Of a stretch of 64,000 nucleotides of DNA, positions 1 through 10,370 are shown piece after piece. The stretch's first letter is position 1. The number at the start of each line of letters is the position of its first letter. The DNA is taken from assembly GCF_003576645.1 (NCBI RefSeq), contig NC_044922.1, positions 25,781,341 to 25,845,340 on the forward strand. The letters are read 5' to 3'. The stretch is from Ipomoea triloba. Taxonomy: Eukaryota; Streptophyta; Magnoliopsida; Solanales; Convolvulaceae. The position numbers and the translations under genes are program-made. The notes under the pieces were generated by a model. The model saw nothing but the letters and a program-made list of their open reading frames with translations, was not told where the DNA came from and ran no database searches.

Positions 1-258
1 CCCACTGAATTTTCTTAAGTTAAGGTTTTAATGAGACAACCAATACAATATATGATTTTACAAATATCATGTATTCTTTTCTTCAACTAGGTTTTTCCCA
101 CGTGGTTTTCCTAGTGAAGTTTTTAACGATGCATGAAAGTATTTGAATATACCATTCATATATCTTGTACTCTTTTCTTGTCATTTTTTCCCCACAGGAT
201 TTTCCTAGCAAGTTTTTAACATAGGCAAGATCGTGGTCAAATAATATCCAACGGAGAA
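1..258 (+). mobile_element. 3' internal non-coding end of a Copia-type retroelement
   Basis: Three degenerate copies of a motif reading roughly CCCAC..GGTTTTCCTAG..AGTTTTTAAC lie near 1-38, 92-133 and 187-225, about 95 bp apart. Repeated motifs of this kind commonly precede the polypurine tract and 3' LTR of plant Copia elements. A short purine run (GGAGAA) directly precedes the TGTTATAAATAA start of the LTR-like segment at 259. No coding sequence remains inside the window; the rest of the element would lie upstream. The family assignment is by recognition only. Confidence 0.55.
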
Positions 259-564
259 TGTTATAAATAATATATTAAGTAGTGAACATTATTATGTAAC
301 GTCGGAGAATGTTATAAATAATATATTAAGTAGTGAACATTATTATGTAACGTTTGTAACGGACGTATTTATGTATGTTATTATTATACTCTTTATATAT
401 ATGTGTGCCCTATTTGTAAACAACAATGCTGATGAATGAAATCTCCCTATCACTCCATCTCTATTTTCCATAAGCACTTTGCTAATATTTGTTACTTTGA
501 TACTCTTTACGATTCTTAATTCACTAATTAGGAGCTAAGGGCCAACGGGCACCCAATTTCAACA
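259..564 (+). mobile_element. 3' LTR of the upstream Copia-type element
   Basis: The segment starts TGTTATAAATAATA after a purine tract and ends TTCAACA, so it has TG...CA ends. A TATA-like stretch (TTTATATATATG) lies near 391-402. A perfect 51-bp tandem duplication covers 252-302 and 303-353, straddling the LTR start. The right end is independently supported: homology with the second MYB copy begins exactly at 565 (CATTTCAATTAAATG), matching 22800. CATTT is therefore the predicted 5-bp target duplication; its left partner lies outside the window. This puts a retroelement end 317 bp upstream of the MYB start codon. Confidence 0.6.
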
Positions 565-881
565 CATTTCAATTAAATGTAGGCATGTTTATTTTAATTA
601 ATTAATTTTAATTACAATTATAAACTTCCGCTAGAACAGTGGAGAAGCAGGTCCACAGACAGTACAGTATACGGTATACCGCTGGAGAATTCACGTATCA
701 TGAAATGATCTGAGTCAACATACATAATAGCTACTTTCACATACTCCGCCATTAAATTGGACATAGAACTGCCATCTCTAGCTAAGCTAGCTACATTATA
801 TTATATATACGCGGTCGGCTCTTGATCTTCAATTCTCTTTTGACTCACATTATTACATTACTAATAACGCATCTATCAGAT
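565..881 (+). promoter_or_regulatory. Upstream region of MYB copy 1
   Basis: This stretch aligns with 22800-23144 ahead of the second MYB copy, so promoter and gene were duplicated together. A TATA-box candidate TATATATA lies at 802-809, about 75 bp before the ATG. An ACGT-core motif (TCACGTATCATG) is shared by both copies near 692-703. In copy 2 the TATA run is replaced by a different sequence, leaving only TTATATT. The transcription start is not visible from sequence alone. Confidence 0.55.
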
Positions 882-3136
882 ATGGGAAGAACACCTTGCT
901 GTGAGAAGGTAGGTCTGAAGAGGGGGAGATGGACGGCTGAGGAAGATCAGATCCTCACCGACTACATTCACGCCAATGGCGAAGGCTCCTGGAGATCGCT
1001 ACCGAAGAATGCAGGTACACAAATCATGCTAGCTACTTATGCATTATTATTGCTTGTTTGTTAGTATGTTTTTAGCTAATGATCGTGATATGATGATGAA
1101 CACCAAGTGTTTGTGTATATGATTATATGATCGAATTGAATTGAAGGTTTATTGAGATGCGGAAAGAGTTGTCGGCTACGATGGATCAATTATCTGAGAT
1201 CCGATTTGAAGAGAGGCAAGTTCTCTCCCCAAGAGGAGGAAATCATCATCAAATCGCATGCAATTCTGGGTAACAGGTTAGTCCCATAGCTTAGCTAGCT
1301 TCTCCATTCACCATGCCTAAACTCGACAAATCATCTCTAATGATTTAAAAATATTTCTTATTTATATTATCAGATCACTTAATATTTATTAAATCCAGAT
1401 CATCGTCAAATATTATTTATATTATATTTTATAGATTAAATAGAGAAAAAGACAACTTCTAATGTGCACTCAGTCTCAGCGGGTGCCTGAAAGGATCCAT
1501 GCTTTCATTTTCCTTCTTTCTTCTAATGTGCACTCAGTCTCAGACAACTTCTAGAAGAACGATTGTCAATATTAATCACATATGAACTAATGAAAGAGAG
1601 AAGGTCTCTCCTTACGAGAGGTTATGAAAGCTAGTTGTCTAGCTTGGGTCTCCCTACCCGGCAAATTACTGTGTGCAACGTGGTCAACGTAGCTTTGTGG
1701 ACCATAAATATAAAATACATTAATGGAGGTACATTATTTTTGTACTGAAGGTATATATGAAATAATGTACCTTCTACAAAAATAATGTACTATAAAATAA
1801 TGTACTTTATTTATAAAAGTAATGTACTTTTAGTATAATAAAAATGTAACTTATATTTATGGTCCACGTTGCTATGTGAACCATGGTCCATGCAATAATG
1901 ATTGCCCCTACCCCCACCCTTCAAAAAAAGAAAAAGAAAAAAGAGAGAGCGCTAAAGTGGAGCAGAATATCTCTTGACTCTCTGGCTTCTCTGGGTGTGT
2001 TTGGTAATCCGGAAAGACTTTCGATGTTTGGCAAGGTCCGGAAAATATGGTCAGCGAAAAATGATTTTCGTTGACCAAGGAAAATAGCTTATTTTTTTCG
2101 GAAAATAACTTCCGGACAAAAAGTCTGGAAGTCATTTTCTGATAAAACGGAAAATCACTTTCCATGTGAACTGCGAGGCATGCCGTCCCTCTCCCATGTG
2201 GACTGGTTTTCGCCGGAACTGCTCTGATCAGATGTTTTTTTTTCCTTCTTTTTATAATAAATATTATTAGTATATATTTTTATATTTTTTATATTTTAAA
2301 TACAATAATAAAAATATATAATTATACAATTCTACTCATTTTCCGGAAAATGAACCAAACACACAAAGATAGTTTTCCGGAATGCAACCAAACACATAAA
2401 ATAAAATTATTTTTTAGAAAATGACTTATTTTCCATAAAACATTTTCTAGAAATCATTTTCCTGCTTTCCAAATACACCCTAAATTTCTATTTAAGTACT
2501 TGTACGCAATTTTTATTCCTTTTTTAAAGAATAAAAAAAATTTGATTTGATTTTTTAATTTCAATATAACATTAGGGGTGATTGGTAAATAATTGTTAGC
2601 TAATTGTGTTAGTGGGTTTAACTAATTAATATCATTAGCTTATTGTAAAAAATGTTTGGTAAATTAGCTGTTAGCTGACAGTTGATTACATGCAAAATGA
2701 CTTTGTTAAAAAGTTGATCGAAAAAACTGTTTTGATAAGTTTTTTGAATTTTAGCGTTTTAGAGTAATAAGTTGTTACAAAAAAAATTAATTAATCAAAT
2801 ACTTATATTAACTATTTAACCAAGTCAAATAACTAATAATAGTCAAATAAGTCCAAATTACTTGATAAGCTAACTATATTACCAAATAAGGCCTAAAAAT
2901 ATTTAAAATCTTTTAAAATTCTATTTTTTGATGCATTCGTATGTTGGAATTATATTGGTGAGACTTATGTTTTCAATTTATTAGAAGAGTATACATCTGT
3001 AATTTGATAGTATTAAAATATGTGTATCTGGAATGTACATAAAAGCTTTCATAAAATTTACTTCTATTTCAGGTTCAAACTCTTCCGTCTTCACAAGATA
3101 TTTATATGATTCTATGGTGAATGTATATGGTGTTTA

Positions 3137-3189
<53 letters not shown>

Positions 3190-5758
3190 CTTATAAAATA
3201 GCATTCTTATTACTTCAGCTCACAATTCATTATGTGAACCAAACGTGCTGTTAATACGTACGTACAGAAATAATAGTACTTTATAGTATATCTTGAATAT
3301 GCATAAAAAAAAAAAGTTCTATGCCATGTCCTTTTTTCTTTCTATTTTGAAAAATTTTGAGAAGTGATATAATGGTACTTTATTATTTTATATACTCCAC
3401 ATTTCTAAATAGCGTAAATTTATTTGTTATATTTTAAAATAGAGTAATCAACAAATTTTCTCCTTAATATTCTCTCCTAACATGACACTTTTTTATGAAA
3501 TTATTTAACTTTGATAATAAGTTAGTAGAGTCAACCAATTTATGACAATAAATAGTTATAAATCATGTTATGATAGATTTTTATGACGCGAAATTTTTTG
3601 AAGAGAACAAATTAAAGCATTTTCCTTTAAAATAATTGTCCACTCTTAAATTAAGTAGCATAAATAATTTTATTTTAATAAAACAAACATACAAAAAAGT
3701 CAAAGGTGTATTTGGTAATTAGCTGATAACGGATTAGTAGATGATAGATGACTGTATTAGTTGTTTTGACCCGCTGATAATATTAACTAATTATATAAAT
3801 GCATTTGAGTATTTAACTATTTTCTTTTAGTTGATTACATGTAAAGTAATTTATAAGGCATAAATATATTGTACTATTACGAAACAATCATTTTAACTAG
3901 TTGACGAAGTCAAATAGCTAAATTTGATCAAACTAGCCAAATTTTGACTATAAGTCATTACCCAAACACCACCAAACAGTCAAAATGAAGAGTTAGATAA
4001 CTTTTAATGAACAAAAGAGTAAAATTATACACTTTTCATCAATACCTTTATTTGTCTACAATAAGGGTGTGTTTGGTTCAAACGTTGGAATCAAAATGGT
4101 AATGATGGGTTTATGTAGAATGAATCACTTTGTTTAGTAGTAAACTAGTGTTTTACCCTTGCGATGCACGAAAAAAAAAGTTGTTATTAAGAATTTAAAT
4201 AAAAAAAATGAAGAAACTAAAAATATATTAAAATGTAAAATATAATAATATACGGAGTAGTTGAATTTTCATATATTTGGTCAAGTATCTATTATCATAG
4301 AATACAAAATTTAATTTTGTGATTTTAAACTCTGATCAGGCGCATTTTCTTATTTGATTGTACAATACAATGTATATACAAATAATATTTATTAATATGT
4401 ATGTATGCAAATTCTATAATATATTTTCTTAATTATAATTTATATTGATATATTATAATTAAAATAATTAAATTTAGAAATTAAAAAAATAACATTTTAA
4501 TTTTGTACGATTAATATAGTGCATAAGTATATGTATGTATGTATTTTAAAAATATAAATATGTATGAACACATATTTTTTTTTAATTCTATCATTTTTAA
4601 TTATATTTTATATTTTATTAATTATAATTAAGAAAATTACATTTACAAATTAAGAGAATTTAATTGTAAATTTATATGGATTAATGTAGACCCTAACTAT
4701 ATTACATATTTAGACAAATTTTTTAATATTTTTGATTTTTTAATTAAGAATATGAGTTTAGACATATTTTAAAATAATTTTTTTAATAAATAACCATTGT
4801 AGTAATTAATGTGTATAATTATGCCAGTAATCACAATTCTATAAAAAAAATGTATATATATTTTCATATTGTACAAAATACTATTAATATTATAATATAT
4901 GTCTACATAAATGGATAAAAAGAAAAATTGATAATTTTTTATTATATATATAATGATAAATATTATATAATTTTTTCCTTGCATGAAAAAATATTCTCAT
5001 TTTAAAAAATTTACATTGATATCTGAGTTTTGTTTCAGAATATACTTTGGTGATATTTTAAACTTTGAATAATACTTGTGTGAGACCGTCTCACGGAATA
5101 TTTTCCAACCCATAAATATAGGACAACCAAAACTACTCTAGATCATCATTTAAATAATAGGTCCATAATAGACTTTGTGGTTCAATATTTGTAGATCTAT
5201 GATATGTTTTTAACTAATTTATTGAAAGTTTATTTCTTTTAGTTCTATTATATCTTATTCTTCATTTCTTCTTCATTTGAAATTGATATACCTCGAGATA
5301 ATGCATCATTTTCAAATAGTGAATTTCAATTAATTTAATAACACTATATCTAAATGTGACGCATTTACCCAATAACATTATATTTTTTTTTTCAAACTCT
5401 GCAAATGTAAGTTAGTTCAATTAGTTCATTTTTATGTTAGTTTTTCTTCAGTTATGTTATTAACGTAAATTAATTTGTTTTGGGGCTCATAATATTTAAT
5501 TAATAACTATTATTTTAGATTTTAAAATTTTTATAATATATGGTATTTTATAAAATTTGTTTACAACATTTGTACTATAAAACTTTTAATTAATGCAATA
5601 ATACTTATATTATTTGACATTACTAGAGTGCTAAAATCATAATAATGATATATTTGAAAACCAACATCATTTATGTTGGGAGAAATTTATATATAGTAGT
5701 AATAATATTATAGTTATTTTTAAAAGTTAGATGAAGTAAACAAATTGGCATGCAACAA

Positions 5759-5803
<45 letters not shown>

Positions 5804-6777
5804 TTAGAAACAAAATAAATAAATACATAATTAAAATAAAAATCAATAAATATATAAAATATATAGTGTACACACACACACACATATATATTAAAATTTC
5901 ATATTTAAAGCATTGACAATGACCTTTTTATTTTTATTTTAAAAATTTTTCTCGCTTATTTTTTATTGGAGAAATCACAATTTTGGTTCCTCAATAATTG
6001 TGTCACAACTCTCGATGTTGTCCATAGGTTTTCATTAATTTGATCCTCAAATTGTTTAAAATTTCGTCAATTAAACCCTTTGAGGATCAAATTGACGAAA
6101 ATTTAAAATGAGGAAATAATCATTTTGGTCCATTGGAAGGATTTAATTGACGAAATCTTAAACAATTCAAAAATCAAATTAGTTGAAATTGAAAATTACT
6201 AACTACGTTGATAGTTGATAAACAATTGAAGAACTAAAATGATGATTTTTCTTTTTTGATTTTATTGTTTAAAAGTAGAGGAATAAAAGCGTAATAAGTT
6301 TTGTAATTACTAAAAGATTTGAATATAATAATAAAATAACAAAATAGGCAAACCAACGTAATAAGTATCAAAATCTATTGTAAGATATAAAATTCACTAA
6401 TCAATCACTTTTGTTGGATCAAGAAATCTATGCTAAGAAACTGTCACATTTGATAATGGTACAAAAACTAATGAAGTATTAATACCAAAATTAAGTCTAA
6501 CAACTAAGAAAAGTGACATTTTGGCGTTTTGTGAGACAAAAGATCATTTTATTAAGGAATAACATGCAAATTGCCCACTAAACGTAACTTGAAAATGTAA
6601 TTAGACTACTGAATGAAAACAAAAAGTACAATTAGGCCACTGAACACTCCAAATATATGCAATTTCACCTTAACATCCATTTCATCAGGTGCCTGCTTAC
6701 ATGGAGGGTGAGTTGGCATTTTAAAATAATTTTCAATAATAAACTTTAAAAATGCAAATAAAAATAATTTAAACTAA

Positions 6778-6824
<47 letters not shown>

Positions 6825-8027
6825 GTTGTGGTGGCCGGCGGCTACCCATCGTTTTTTAAATTGTTTTTTTTTTAAATTCTTATTAGTAAAAATAATTTAA
6901 ATATGCCAACTCACCATACACGTAAGCATACAACCTTATGAAATATATGGTAACATGCTATCAGGCGAAAGTGCGAAATTGCATACATTCGGTGTTTAGT
7001 GGCCTAATTGCATTTTTTTATTCAGTTGTCTAATTACATTTTCGTGTTATGTTCAGTGGCCAATTTGCACCTTATTCATTTTATTAAATTTAAACTCAAG
7101 ACACACATATCTGGTCTGACAAAAAAAATTATATGCATGTGTAGATGGTCCCTGATTGCAGCACAACTGCCAGGTAGAACAGACAATGAGATAAAAAACT
7201 ACTGGAACTCGCACTTAAGTAGAAAATTCTATAGCTTTAGGAGAGCAGGAAGTGAGAAGACTATGGAGAATTTGGAGATGGACTTGGCAAAGGCGGCAGA
7301 GCAAACAAAACGTAGACGTGGAAAAGTAAGTAGATCAGCCATGAAGAAGAATAAGACCACTGGCTATAAACACTACTCCTCCAATAATAACCATGCTCCT
7401 GAATTTCCCCACTTACAGACACACCACACACACAATGATACTATTCCTAGTCTCTGTACTGATCCAGTTAATAACAATGTTGCTGCATCTGCGGTACAAA
7501 TCTCATCCACCCCGCCAATATTGATGGATAAAGAGGATATTGATACCTCGAGCTTCTTGTGTATGGCGGGAGAGTATTTTAGCTTGGACGACATAATGCC
7601 AGTATTGGAGGAAGAGATGGATCCTACAGGGACAATTTTGAGCACTTCGTTAAACGGGAGCCTAGAAAACAGTGTGAAAGAGTTTGGGTTGCAAGTAGTG
7701 CAATCCCAACATGATTTGGCAAAAAGCGGTAATAGCAGCGTTGATATTTACAGTGGGTTGATACCCAATGATCATCATCAATTTGGTGGGGAGAACAACG
7801 AAAGCACCGCAACATCATCATCATTTCCAGTTGAACATCATTGTAGCTTGGCCCAAAATATTAGTGATTGGGATGACTGGCAGTACTATTGGGACGACAG
7901 TGGAAACAACCTCTGCAACATCCAGAATCTAATGCCGCAACAGAATGAGGATGATGTAATGTTGTCATCGCCGTGGCCCTGGGACGACACTTTTTATGAC
8001 ATTATGCATGGTAATGCTGGTGAATAA
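882..8027 (+). CDS. MYB12/MYB111-like: R2R3-MYB transcription factor, subgroup 7 (flavonol-regulator type), copy 1
   Basis: Three exons: 882-1014 (133 bp), 1147-1276 (130 bp) and 7145-8027 (883 bp), joined at GT-AG borders to give 381 residues with an open frame. The 133/130 bp first exons are the classic R2R3-MYB pattern. R2 spans about residues 14-63 and R3 about 67-115, including [17 protein letters not shown] basic motif [13 protein letters not shown] at residues 143-155 matches the SG7 motif of MYB11/12/111-type regulators, which activate early flavonoid genes (CHS, F3H, FLS) in the nucleus. The C-terminus is acidic and Trp-rich ([17 protein letters not shown]), a plausible activation domain. 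The start is fixed by the [10 protein letters not shown]-terminus. Intron 2 is 5868 bp and filled with transposons. The flavonol role is inferred from the family; the orthologue within SG7 is not resolved. Confidence 0.93.
1660..1904. mobile_element. Mutator-like foldback MITE in MYB copy 1 intron 2
   Basis: The left end GGCAAATTACTGTG.. and the reverse complement of the right end (GCAATCATTATTGCATGG..) form imperfect inverted repeats that continue through mirrored 'GTGGACCATAAATATAA' arms. Flanks are TCCCTACCC on the left and CCCCTACCC on the right (8-9 bp, one mismatch), the size of a Mutator-type target duplication. The GGCAAATTA terminus resembles the element at 21717. The homologous part of copy 2's intron lacks it. 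Confidence 0.6.
1993..2480. mobile_element. Foldback MITE (GGGTGTGTTTGG termini) in MYB copy 1 intron 2
   Basis: The left terminus GGGTGTGTTTGGTAATCCGG and right terminus (reverse complement AGGGTGTATTTGGAAAGCAGG) are inverted. Internal arms carry mirrored 'GGAAAAT' blocks rich in CCGGAAA. Copy 2 reads straight through this point (GTTCTCTAAATTT near 24154), so the element inserted after the duplication. The target duplication is not clear, so superfamily is open. A degenerate relative lies at 34540-34975. Confidence 0.65.
2575..2893. mobile_element. Foldback MITE in MYB copy 1 intron 2
   Basis: Termini GGGGTGATTGGTAAATAATT and (reverse complement of right end) GGCCTTATTTGGTAATATAG are inverted, with further mirrored TTAGCT blocks. 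Flanks share only TA. Copy 2 has the uninterrupted ...GACATTAATTTT site near 24260, so this insertion also postdates the gene duplication. The TA flank could suit a Tc1/mariner (Stowaway-like) element, but the termini are not the usual Stowaway sequence. Confidence 0.55.
3137..3188. repeat. (ATT)n microsatellite
   Basis: About 17 uninterrupted ATT units inside intron 2 of MYB copy 1. Copy 2 lacks the run. Confidence 0.9.
3708..3977. mobile_element. MITE-like foldback shared by both MYB introns
   Basis: The left end GGTGTATTTGGTAATTAGCT and the right end (reverse complement GGTGTTTGGGTAATGACTTA) are inverted. A homologous copy sits at about 24936-25230 in the second MYB intron, diverged by small indels. 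It was therefore present before the gene was duplicated, unlike the neighbouring elements. Confidence 0.5.
4070..6405. mobile_element. 2.3 kb AT-rich insertion specific to MYB copy 1, with a Helitron-like end
   Basis: Homology with copy 2 stops at about 4070 and resumes at about 6406 (..AAGAAAT.TATGCTAAGAAAC). The block starts with a MITE-like GTGTGTTTGGTTCAAACG. At 4145-4171 the minus strand reads CGTGCATCGCAAGGG..AACACTAGT, which resembles a degenerate Helitron 3' end (hairpin followed by CTAG|T). No Rep/helicase coding is visible. The rest is AT-rich, with an (AT)n run at 5760-5799 and a foldback of 'GTCCTCAATTTGACGAAAT'-type arms at 5970-6245. The Helitron call is tentative; the insertion itself is well supported by the copy comparison. 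Confidence 0.45.
6556..7077. mobile_element. Mutator-like MITE (522 bp) just before MYB copy 1 exon 3
   Basis: Inverted arms of about 110 bp: the left begins GGAATAACATGCAAATTGCC and the right, reverse-complemented, GAATAAGGTGCAAATTGGCC. Both arms carry 'AATTAGGCCACTGAAC'-type text. The element is bracketed by ATTTTATTAA at 6546-6555 and 7078-7087, a perfect 10-bp duplication (9-11 bp is typical for Mutator). An (AT)n run at about 6781-6822 lies in the middle. It ends 67 bp before the exon 3 acceptor and is absent from copy 2. Confidence 0.8.
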
Positions 8028-8125
8028 GGTAGGGTAGGGTATACGTAATGTAAAGTTGTATGGCGATTTTTACTCTTTAGGTCGTTTTCTAGGCTAGGGT
8101 GCATGAAATGGCCAATTAAGATTAT

Positions 8126-8286
8126 TGTTGTTAGTAGAATGTTAGTTAGTAGAACGATAGTGGTGTATGAATGTTGAAGAAGACTATTAGGTGAAAAAAG
8201 TAGATTGTTAGTTGGACTAGATGTGTAGTGTGCATATAAATAGGTGTGGTGAAGTAAAGAAGGTGTAAGAAGTGTGTGTGAGAACA
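8126..8286 (+). mobile_element. LTR-like segment of a Copia-type element downstream of MYB copy 1
   Basis: A TG-start segment carries a TATA box (CATATAAATAGG, about 8230-8241) and ends ..AACA. It is followed at 8291-8301 by TGCTATCAGAG, a near match to the initiator-Met tRNA primer-binding sequence typical of plant Copia elements. MYB copy 2's 3' flank diverges at this point, so the element inserted about 100 bp after the MYB stop, in the same orientation. The exact 5' edge is uncertain (8126 or 8140). Confidence 0.5.
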
Positions 8287-8376
8287 ATAATGCTATCAGA
8301 GCCCATACTCTATTAAACTCCATTATCTTGATATTTTGAACAACTATCTCCTCGCGAAGCTTTGCCATCATTTATC

Positions 8377-8490
8377 TTTTCTCGTTTTCTAACTTGATCA
8401 GTTACATCCATCTTTTTTTTTTTTCTAGTTTTCTAACCTGATTAGTTACATCCATCCTTTCTCTTTTCTCATTTTCGAACCTGATCAATT
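8377..8490 (+). repeat. Tandem repeat in the leader of the Copia-type element
   Basis: Three imperfect copies of about 45 bp of the form TTTCTAACTTGATCAGTTAC..CATCC lie between the primer-binding site and the gag remnant. Confidence 0.6.
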
Positions 8491-8780
8491 AAAGCCATAC
8501 AATCGATCTGCTAGTGTCACTTGTCACCTCCGTTCAACGTGTGCAGTTAACGCGCTTCCACTGTTCGCAATTTGTAATCCACGCGCCAACGCATGCGGCA
8601 TCTCCGACAATCATAAAAGTGTTTGATCAACAGCTCCTAGGTCGCCTGAGTCCTCCAGCATCGCATCTAGATTTAGTTTGGACCATTTCCACCTCAGTTG
8701 CTTTTGCTCTACGATCATGTTGTTTCGTACACATTCAGACTTCGTTTTTTTGTGTGATTTGTGATCTATTTTTTGTGGGT

Positions 8781-10113
8781 ATGGCTGAAGATAAATCTGT
8801 TGTCGTGATTGATATTGTTCTTGTGACTTCTAAAATCATAGACTGTAAGCTTAATGATTCTAATTGTGTAGAGTGGTCTAAGGTTATTAAGCTTTATCTC
8901 AAGAGTTTGGGTAAAGAGGACACCTAACTAAACTTTTGTCAGAACAAGATGATTATTGGGGGTAGGTTGATGCACGTCTATTTCTACAAATTTAGAATTC
9001 AATTGATGATGGTATTGTTGGGGTTATTAATCATTGTGACTCTGTTACGGATATGATGGAATATTTGGAGTACTTGTACTCTGGGAAGGAAAATATCACT
9101 CGAATTTATTATGTCTGAAAGGCTTTTTATCGTGCAGAAAAACATAATTTTCCCTCACTGCCTATTTTACGGAATTTAAGAAGACATATGATGCACTTAA
9201 TAAGCTTATACCATTCACTACTGACATTAAAGAACAACAAAAGCAACGAGAATAATTGGTTGTTATGAGTTTTTGGCAGGTCTTCCTTTTGAGTTTGACA
9301 CGGTCAGATCAACGATTCTTAGTAATTCTAGAATTCCTAATCTGGATGATGTCCTCCCACGATTGATTCGATCAGAATAATCGAAGCCAAGTGTGCATGA
9401 AGTAACCATCCCACCAAGTAATGCTCTTGTTGGTCGTCAGTCGTACAACGGAAATGGTGGTACCTCCCATGGGCACACTTCCGGCGTCATTGTGTGTCAT
9501 TGTTGCCACAAGCCTGGGCACATGGAGTGGGACTGTAAGAAAAGGTTGAGAAATTAAGGAAAGTCATATGCCAATGTTGCTTCTACATTTGACGATTCCA
9601 CCAAGTTGGCCATGGTATCTGCTGATGAGATTGCGTGCTAAGTATTAGAAACTTCTAAAACATTCATCCTCTTAAGTCACTGCTGTTGCAAACTCAAGTA
9701 ACACAACCACATTTCTTCTCTCATCCTCATCCAAATGGGTCATAGACTCGGGTGCTACAGATCATATGACAAGTAACTCTAGTCTATTTTCCATGCTTTC
9801 TTTCCATCCACATAGTTCCCCTGCCACCTTAGCCAATGGATCCAACTCCCATGTACTTGGGTCTTGATTCATTACACCAATCCCCTCGTTCCCCTTGAAA
9901 TTTGCACATACCTAATTTCTCGTTCAATTTAATGTAGACCATTTAATGTTGTTGTTTATATATGTTGCTCGTTGAGTATAGCATTGTCCATCCGAAGCCA
10001 TCCAACACTGTTATCATCTATATGCTTTTTATCTTCATTTGTAATTTAAAGTAACGCAGAGTGTATGTTTTAATCAAAGATTGGAACTTTCAGATGCTCC
10101 AACTTGAGTGGAG
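8781..10113 (+). pseudogene. Degenerate Copia gag-protease remnant
   Basis: An ATG at 8781 opens a short gag-like frame (..LNDSNCVEWSKVIKLYLKSL..) that stops at 8927; later stops break it further. At 9495-9536, still in the starting frame, is a CCHC zinc knuckle (CHCCHKPGHMEWDC). At about 9736, in another frame, is the protease-type WVIDSGATDHM. Integrase, reverse transcriptase and most of RNase H are absent. The last 60 bp before 10114 (..KIGTFRCSNLSGVL..) resemble the tail of a Copia polyprotein before the polypurine tract. It is a non-functional element with an internal deletion of several kb, or a mosaic of two elements. Confidence 0.75.
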
Positions 10114-10370
10114 TGTTAAAACATAGAAATATGAAAAGGCATGAATAGGAGCATAGGAGGTGAAAAGTCATGAATAGGAACATAGGAGGTGAAAAAGCAT
10201 GAATAGCTTTCTAGTATGTATATGTATATATATGTCAGTGTGTTAGGGTAATCAAGTAATAAGGAAGATAAGAAGTAACAAAGTAAACATATTTCCACAA
10301 TTATAATCATTTCTCTCTCCTTGATTCTTCATCTTGCTTCCTCCTAACTGGCGGGTGATTGTTATTCTCC
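10114..10370 (+). mobile_element. LTR-like segment after the Copia remnant
   Basis: The segment starts TGTTAAAACATAG right after a purine-rich GAGTGGAG, the expected polypurine-tract/LTR junction. It includes two and a half copies of a ~30-bp repeat (CATGAATAGGAACATAGG..) at 10138-10206 and a TATA-like stretch. It does not match the 5' LTR-like segment at 8126, so the two flanks probably come from different elements. The right boundary is not defined. Confidence 0.4.

Noticed and set aside
882..1276. MYB copy 1 as a two-exon pseudogene because exon 3 is so far away
   Set aside because: Exon 3 at 7145 has a proper acceptor, restores the frame, and corresponds exactly to copy 2's exon 3.
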